A stretch of DNA of 64,000 bases, from assembly GCA_024645245.1 (NCBI GenBank), contig JAHEBN010000003.1:1-64000 (forward strand). Reading direction: 5' to 3'. Source of the stretch: Jiulongibacter sp. (GTDB lineage Bacteria; Bacteroidota; Bacteroidia; Cytophagales; Spirosomataceae). Within the stretch, counting starts at the first letter, position 1. Every line of letters begins with the position of its first letter. This document shows, one piece after another, positions 60,159-64,000 of the stretch. A model generated the notes under the pieces. The model saw only the letters and a program-made list of their open reading frames with translations, did not search any database and was not told where the DNA came from. Both the position numbers and the translations under genes were made by a program.

Positions 60159-62072
60159 TTATCCTTTCACTTTAAGTTTTTGACCAACTTTTACATTGTT
60201 GTCGGTTAGGTTATTCAATTTTTTCAATTGTTCGACGGTAATGCCATCGTAGCGTTGAGCTATATTCCAAAGCGTATCGCCTTTTTGTACTACATATACC
60301 ACTGGATTTTTTGATCGGGTGCTATTACTTGCTGTAGCTGATTTTTGAGTTATAGTGGTGTAATAGACTAATTTTTGTCCTTTTAAAACTTTGGAAGTCT
60401 TCATATTATTCCAATCTTTTAAATCTGATATGCTTACATTGTATTTGTTAGCAATATTTGTCAGGTTGTCACCACTAACCACTTTGTGAAATCTTTTTAC
60501 CGTATTAGTGGTACTCACATAGTTAGTTTTCGAGGGCTCCAGATCTTCAATAGTATTGTATTTTTCCACCTTGGCGGTGTTGGTTTTTACACTTTCGGTA
60601 TCCTTAGTGTCATTTGTTAATTGTGCGTTTTTGTTTTCGGTTAGCTTTTCTATGGCAGTTTGTTCGCCATATACTGGAACTTTTCTAGTTTCCGTCTTAT
60701 AGTACGCCAGTTTTTGTCCCTTTAATATTTTACTGGATTTCAGGTGGTTCCACTCTTTCAAGTCAGAAACACTGACATTGTAACGATCCGCAATATTACT
60801 CAGGTGATCTCCCGAATTAACTCTATGATAAAGTTTTACTTTTTTACTTTCTGTTCGGTAAGAAACAATGTTGGTTGTGCTCTTTGGTTCTGAATTTTCA
60901 ACAGACGGTCTTTGACCGATTACTATTTCACCGTTTGATGAGACATTATTATTTGAAGCCAACATTACGGTAGGTGAATCTTCCGATTGAATATTTGCAT
61001 CAATTATCGAGGCCGACTTGAGAATCATCTCGTGATTTTCTTCAAAATAAGCGTACCTCGATCTTGGGATTTTGATTTCAAAATTTTGGTAATGAGCAGG
61101 TATTTTGTCCACTTTCAGGTGGGGATTCAAACGCATGATTTCATTGTAATCGATCACTCCACAATCTGCCAGTTTGGTCAGATCAGTATATCCCTGCAGT
61201 AAAATTGATTCCGTTTCGTCGGGAAATTCCATTTTATCCTGTTCCGGGAAAATGCCTAATTCAGCCGAATAGTTCATCAAATAAATCAATGATATAAACT
61301 GAGGCACGTATGCCCGGGTATCTCTGTGTATGTAAGGGTGAATATCCCAATAGTTTGACCTGCCCGATTTACGCATTGCCCTACGGATGTTTCCCGGTCC
61401 TGTATTATATGAAGCTAATGCTAAATCCCAATCTCCCAGCGAATTATACAATTGTTTCAGGTATTTACAAGCCGCGTCTGTTGATTTCTCAATGTGCATC
61501 CTCTCGTCAACCACATCATTTATAGTAAGTCCCATTTCACGCCCGGTAGGCGACATAAACTGCCAAAGACCTACAGCTTTTGAGCGACTAATTGCTTTGG
61601 GATTAAGTCCTGATTCCAATAGCGAAAGGTATTTCAATTCATCCGGCATGTGATTTTTTGCCAGGTATTTTTCAAAAACCGGAAAATATCTTTCTTTTCT
61701 TTCCAACATTTCACGTGTAAAGCTTGGTCTTTTTAACGTGAAGTAATCAATGTATTTTTGAACATCATCATTATACGTCAATGGCATAATGTTTTCCAGA
61801 CTTGCCAATCTTTTCTGCACCTCTTCTGTTGGGGCGGTCATAATGCGATAGCTTTTACCGTCGCGGGCATCTACCACATTCAGGATATCCCGATTAAAGG
61901 GTTTAAAATCTTCAATGGGGGCAATTTCTTTTTTCTCACCAATTACTATTACTTCAACGTCACGCATTACTGTCGCGGGTAATTCTAATTCGTTATTTTG
62001 AGCAAATGATGTAGAATTAATTAGCAAATAAACTGAAGCACACAGTAATTTTTTACTAAGTTTTAAAGCCAT
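60159..62072 (-). CDS. Membrane-bound/exported lytic transglycosylase with LysM repeats (MltD-like)
   Basis: Cleaves peptidoglycan glycan strands. A signal peptide (LCASVYLLINSTSFAQ) is followed by a SLT-type domain (about residues 140-290) with catalytic Glu in LLESGLNPKAIS, AVGLWQFMSPTGREMGL, and NTGPGNIRRAMRKSGRSNYW. The C-terminal half carries three LysM repeats (HRVNSGDHLSNIADRYNVS, HKVVSGDNLTNIANKYNVS, YVVQKGDTLWNIAQRYDGI), separated by polar linkers. MltD of E. coli has the same architecture with two LysM domains. Length is 637 aa. Confidence 0.93.
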   Translation of the reverse strand: MALKLSKKLLCASVYLLINSTSFAQNNELELPATVMRDVEVIVIGEKKEIAPIEDFKPFNRDILNVVDARDGKSYRIMTAPTEEVQKRLASLENIMPLTYNDDVQKYIDYFTLKRPSFTREMLERKERYFPVFEKYLAKNHMPDELKYLSLLESGLNPKAISRSKAVGLWQFMSPTGREMGLTINDVVDERMHIEKSTDAACKYLKQLYNSLGDWDLALASYNTGPGNIRRAMRKSGRSNYWDIHPYIHRDTRAYVPQFISLIYLMNYSAELGIFPEQDKMEFPDETESILLQGYTDLTKLADCGVIDYNEIMRLNPHLKVDKIPAHYQNFEIKIPRSRYAYFEENHEMILKSASIIDANIQSEDSPTVMLASNNNVSSNGEIVIGQRPSVENSEPKSTTNIVSYRTESKKVKLYHRVNSGDHLSNIADRYNVSVSDLKEWNHLKSSKILKGQKLAYYKTETRKVPVYGEQTAIEKLTENKNAQLTNDTKDTESVKTNTAKVEKYNTIEDLEPSKTNYVSTTNTVKRFHKVVSGDNLTNIANKYNVSISDLKDWNNMKTSKVLKGQKLVYYTTITQKSATASNSTRSKNPVVYVVQKGDTLWNIAQRYDGITVEQLKKLNNLTDNNVKVGQKLKVKG

Positions 62073-62133
62073 TTTAAAATCGTTTATGTCATATTTCTAT
62101 GACGGGGACACATTTAATTATTAGGAAGTAAAA

Positions 62134-62141
62134 CAAAAATA
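62134..62141 (-). promoter_or_regulatory. -7 promoter element of the LysM transglycosylase
   Basis: Reverse-strand TATTTTTG matches TAnnTTTG, 61 nt upstream of the ATG. Confidence 0.45.
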
Positions 62142-62279
62142 TGTTTTGGATTCCAGATTACAAACAAAAATCTTTTTTTTAACGCCTTAAACGTGGTTTT
62201 TATTAGTTATCGGCAAGTTTTAAATACCTTTTAAACGGTATTAAGGATTAAAAGAAACAATATACATTGAAAAATAAAC

Positions 62280-62325
62280 AAAAAAAGACAACGGCATTAC
62301 GGGAAATATATGCAGTTGTCTTTTT
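62280..62325. terminator. Bidirectional terminator beyond tatA
   Basis: AAAAAAGACAAC (62280-62291) pairs with GTTGTCTTTTTT (62314-62325), and an inner GCAT pairs with ATGC. It lies 22 nt past the tatA stop and between two reverse-strand genes. Confidence 0.75.
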
Positions 62326-62347
62326 TGTGCTTGAAAACCTTTGATTA

Positions 62348-62548
62348 TCAGTCTTCTGTGTTAGCTGCTTTTTCGATATTGTCTTTTACTTCTTTGGTGG
62401 CATCTTTAAATTCTTTGATACCTTTCCCTAATCCTCTTGCCAACTCAGGTAATTTTTTTGCACCAAAGAAAAGAAGGATTACAAAGACGATAACAAATAT
62501 TTCAGTTCCTCCTAAATTTCCTAAAAATAATAATGTCGCTAAATTCAT
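62348..62548 (-). CDS. tatA: Sec-independent protein translocase subunit TatA/E
   Basis: A 66-aa protein with one N-terminal membrane helix (TEIFVIVFVILLFFGAKKLPEL) containing the FG-x-K-K-L-P hinge, followed by an amphipathic helix (ARGLGKGIKEFKDATKEV) and a charged tail. This is the standard TatA pattern; it builds the Tat channel for folded proteins. ATG 62548 fits the -7 element upstream; a start at 62575 would precede transcription. tatC is not in the window. Confidence 0.92.
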   Translation of the reverse strand: MNLATLLFLGNLGGTEIFVIVFVILLFFGAKKLPELARGLGKGIKEFKDATKEVKDNIEKAANTED

Positions 62549-62572
62549 GATATTGATAGATAATAATTTAAA

Positions 62573-62580
62573 CAAAGTTA
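62573..62580 (-). promoter_or_regulatory. -7 promoter element of tatA
   Basis: Reverse-strand TAACTTTG matches TAnnTTTG; it supports the ATG at 62548 with a 21-nt leader. Confidence 0.5.
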
Positions 62581-62605
62581 TAAAAAAAACGCATTTGGAG
62601 ACCGA

Positions 62606-63040
62606 TTAGAGGTTTTTATTTAAATCCCATAATTCAAATTTTTCCATTTCGTCGGCCGCACTCCTTAAAACAAAGGTAAGCAGAGCAACATCATCAGCAT
62701 AGCCCAACACGGGCAGAAAGTCGGGAATGAAATCAATCGGTGAAATAAAATAGACCAATCCGGCAATTAGAATGACCAGATTTTTAATTTCGATATCCCG
62801 ATATTCGCCAGAGGCGTATGCTTTTAGTAATTTTCCTATCAAAACCACCTTATCTCTTATCATATCAAAAACACCACCTACTCCTAAATCGCGGGTTTTG
62901 GTAAGGGCTTTTTTTAATAATTCCAAGAGACTTTTTCCGTTTTTGGAAATTCTTCCCGCTTTATTCAAAGAGCCGCGAAAAAATACGGAATCTAAAATCC
63001 GGCTTAATAAATCGTGATCGTTTGTTTGTTTATCTGACAT
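62606..63040 (-). CDS. YkvA/DUF1232 family membrane-associated protein
   Basis: A 144-aa protein with the DUF1232 signature YFISPIDFIPDFLPVLGYADD, containing the conserved SPIDxIPD core and a following hydrophobic segment. It also has an N-terminal amphipathic helical region. The biochemical role of YkvA proteins is not known. The ATG at 63040 gives MSDKQTNDHDLL; a start at 63184 would add a stretch that overlaps the mdh promoter region. It is divergent from mdh. Confidence 0.85.
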   Translation of the reverse strand: MSDKQTNDHDLLSRILDSVFFRGSLNKAGRISKNGKSLLELLKKALTKTRDLGVGGVFDMIRDKVVLIGKLLKAYASGEYRDIEIKNLVILIAGLVYFISPIDFIPDFLPVLGYADDVALLTFVLRSAADEMEKFELWDLNKNL

Positions 63041-63122
63041 TTGAATGGAAATATAAGGGTAAACATAAATAATGCCTTGAAAATTACATTTTTCGCATAA
63101 AAAGTCAAAATAAGGTGCAAAT

Positions 63123-63130
63123 ACTTTTGG
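63123..63130 (+). promoter_or_regulatory. -7 promoter element of mdh
   Basis: TACTTTTG matches TAnnTTTG, predicting a leader of about 74 nt. Confidence 0.5.
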
Positions 63131-63207
63131 CAACACAGCTATTGCAGACTTAATTTTGTCCAAAGAAAAAGGGATATTCCTCAATATTAAAAAAGAAACA
63201 GAATAAA

Positions 63208-64000
63208 ATGAAAGTTACCGTAATAGGTGCCGGTGCAGTGGGAGCAACCGCTGCCGATGTGATCGCCAGAAACGAAATTGCTGATGAAGTTGTAATTCTT
63301 GACATTCGTGAGGGCTTTGCCGAAGGTAAGGCTATGGATTTAATGCAGACTTCTTCTTTAGAGGGCTTCGACACACGTATTGTAGGCTCTACAAATGATT
63401 ATGAAAAAACTGCAAAATCCGATGTAATCGTGGTAACATCAGGAATTCCACGTAAACCGGGTATGACACGCGAGGAACTTATTGGCATAAACGCCGGAAT
63501 CGTTCGTGATGTGGTAACAAAAGCTTTGGCTGTTTCTCCTAAAGCGGTAATAATCATTGTATCTAATCCAATGGATACCATGTGTTACCTTACTTACCAG
63601 ATAGCTCAGGAAATGGGAATCAGTAAAAAACGCGTTATTGGCATGGGTGGTGCACTCGATTCTTCCCGTTTCCGTTACAGATTAGGTGAGGCTATGGGTG
63701 TTTCTCAAAATGATCTGCACGGTATGGTTATCGGTGGCCACGGCGATACCACCATGATTCCGTTAACTCGTATGGCTACCTGGAATGGTATTCCGGTAAG
63801 TCGGTTTTTAAGTGCAGAACAACAGGCAGATGTGGCACAGAAAACTATGGTGGGTGGTGCTACACTTACAGGCTTGCTAGGTACTTCGGCGTGGTATGCT
63901 CCAGGTGCGGCTATCAGTCAATTAGTGGAAGCGGTATTACGTGATGAGCAGAAAATCGTTCCATGTTCGGTTTACCTGAATGGCGAATACGGTCAAAAAG
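63208..64000 (+). CDS. mdh: Malate dehydrogenase, 5' part
   Basis: NAD-dependent TCA-cycle enzyme of the lactate-dehydrogenase-like type; 264 residues are visible and the gene runs off the right edge. It shows the Rossmann start MKVTVIGAGAVGATAADVI, Asp in VILDIREG, the substrate Arg region SGIPRKPGMTREELI, SNPMDTM, RVIGMGGALDSSRFR and the catalytic His in IGGHGDTTMIPL. The Arg in the RKPGMTR loop marks malate rather than lactate as substrate. The reading frame is open throughout. Confidence 0.95.
   Translation, partial: MKVTVIGAGAVGATAADVIARNEIADEVVILDIREGFAEGKAMDLMQTSSLEGFDTRIVGSTNDYEKTAKSDVIVVTSGIPRKPGMTREELIGINAGIVRDVVTKALAVSPKAVIIIVSNPMDTMCYLTYQIAQEMGISKKRVIGMGGALDSSRFRYRLGEAMGVSQNDLHGMVIGGHGDTTMIPLTRMATWNGIPVSRFLSAEQQADVAQKTMVGGATLTGLLGTSAWYAPGAAISQLVEAVLRDEQKIVPCSVYLNGEYGQK

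Noticed and set aside
62223-62242. AATACC/GGTATT hairpin between the transglycosylase and tatA
   Set aside because: The stem is six base pairs with an AT-rich loop and no T-run, and it is not at the end of a gene.
1-64000. Mobile elements, prophage, CRISPR arrays or defence islands
   Set aside because: No transposase, integrase, terminal inverted repeats, spaced direct repeats or toxin-antitoxin pair were recognised; the window is chromosomal core.

Overview
The window is AT-rich chromosomal DNA (low-GC by eye) from a member of the Bacteroidota. Several things point there: many upstream regions carry the phylum's -7 promoter element TAnnTTTG with no Shine-Dalgarno sequence; there are TonB-dependent receptors of the CarboxypepD_reg plus plug plus barrel type; the Rho factor has a long acidic insert; and the families include a Bacteroidota-type AMP nucleosidase, a solitary HsdR_N-like protein and OmpA-like proteins. 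I cannot fix the genus. Most of the window is housekeeping core. I saw no insertion sequence, prophage, CRISPR array, rRNA or integrase. Two genes are cut by the window edges: atpE at the left and mdh at the right.

Layout, left half. 1-1.4 kb: atpE(partial)-atpF-atpH, closed by a terminator with no atpA following. 1.6-6.2 kb: a CcmF/CcsA cytochrome c haem lyase facing two exported thioredoxin-fold proteins. 6.2-9.2 kb: a reverse-strand operon of a GroES-like protein, a D-threonine-aldolase-type enzyme and a nnr gene broken by one in-frame TAA. 9.3-15.5 kb: VOC protein, rplS, dapF, rho, an OmpA-like protein paired with a membrane HhH protein, and kdsC. 15.5-22 kb: LytTR-like membrane protein, FKBP isomerase, Prc protease and Lon, the last two converging on one shared hairpin. 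22-24.6 kb: hisH-hisA-GNAT-hisF with overlapping starts and stops. 24.9-29.2 kb: a divergent GH13-like protein and a phosphohexomutase, both probably in alpha-glucan or hexose-phosphate metabolism. 29.4-32.4 kb: a cobalamin riboswitch, a BtuB-like receptor and a hemerythrin-like protein.

Layout, right half. 32.4-35.1 kb: two tandem vanadium-haloperoxidase/PAP2 relatives, the second lacking key active-site residues. 35.2-38.95 kb: dnaG, a small unrecognised ORF behind a perfect palindrome, AMP nucleosidase and an HsdR_N-like protein. 39-44.6 kb: OmpA-like protein, a possible Pol III psi-like protein, purA, a Fur-family regulator and a RelA/SpoT enzyme. 44.8-48.5 kb: tRNA-Leu(UAG), trigger factor, clpP and clpX, a protein quality-control block. 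48.5-52.9 kb: lipoprotein plus alpha/beta hydrolase, then rodA and mrdA (PBP2). 53-57.5 kb: tsaE, alanine dehydrogenase, an unknown protein, prfC, and a 2OG-Fe(II) oxygenase divergent from prfC. 57.6-64 kb: a TonB-type receptor, a LysM lytic transglycosylase, tatA, a YkvA protein and mdh.

The features most worth a second look are the GH13-like protein, the degenerate haloperoxidase paralogue, the candidate psi-like protein encoded behind purA, the nonsense codon in nnr, the small ORF with its palindrome, and the oxygenase next to release factor 3. No clearly new multi-gene defence or mobile system is visible. Functional claims rest on motif recognition by eye, without database searches.
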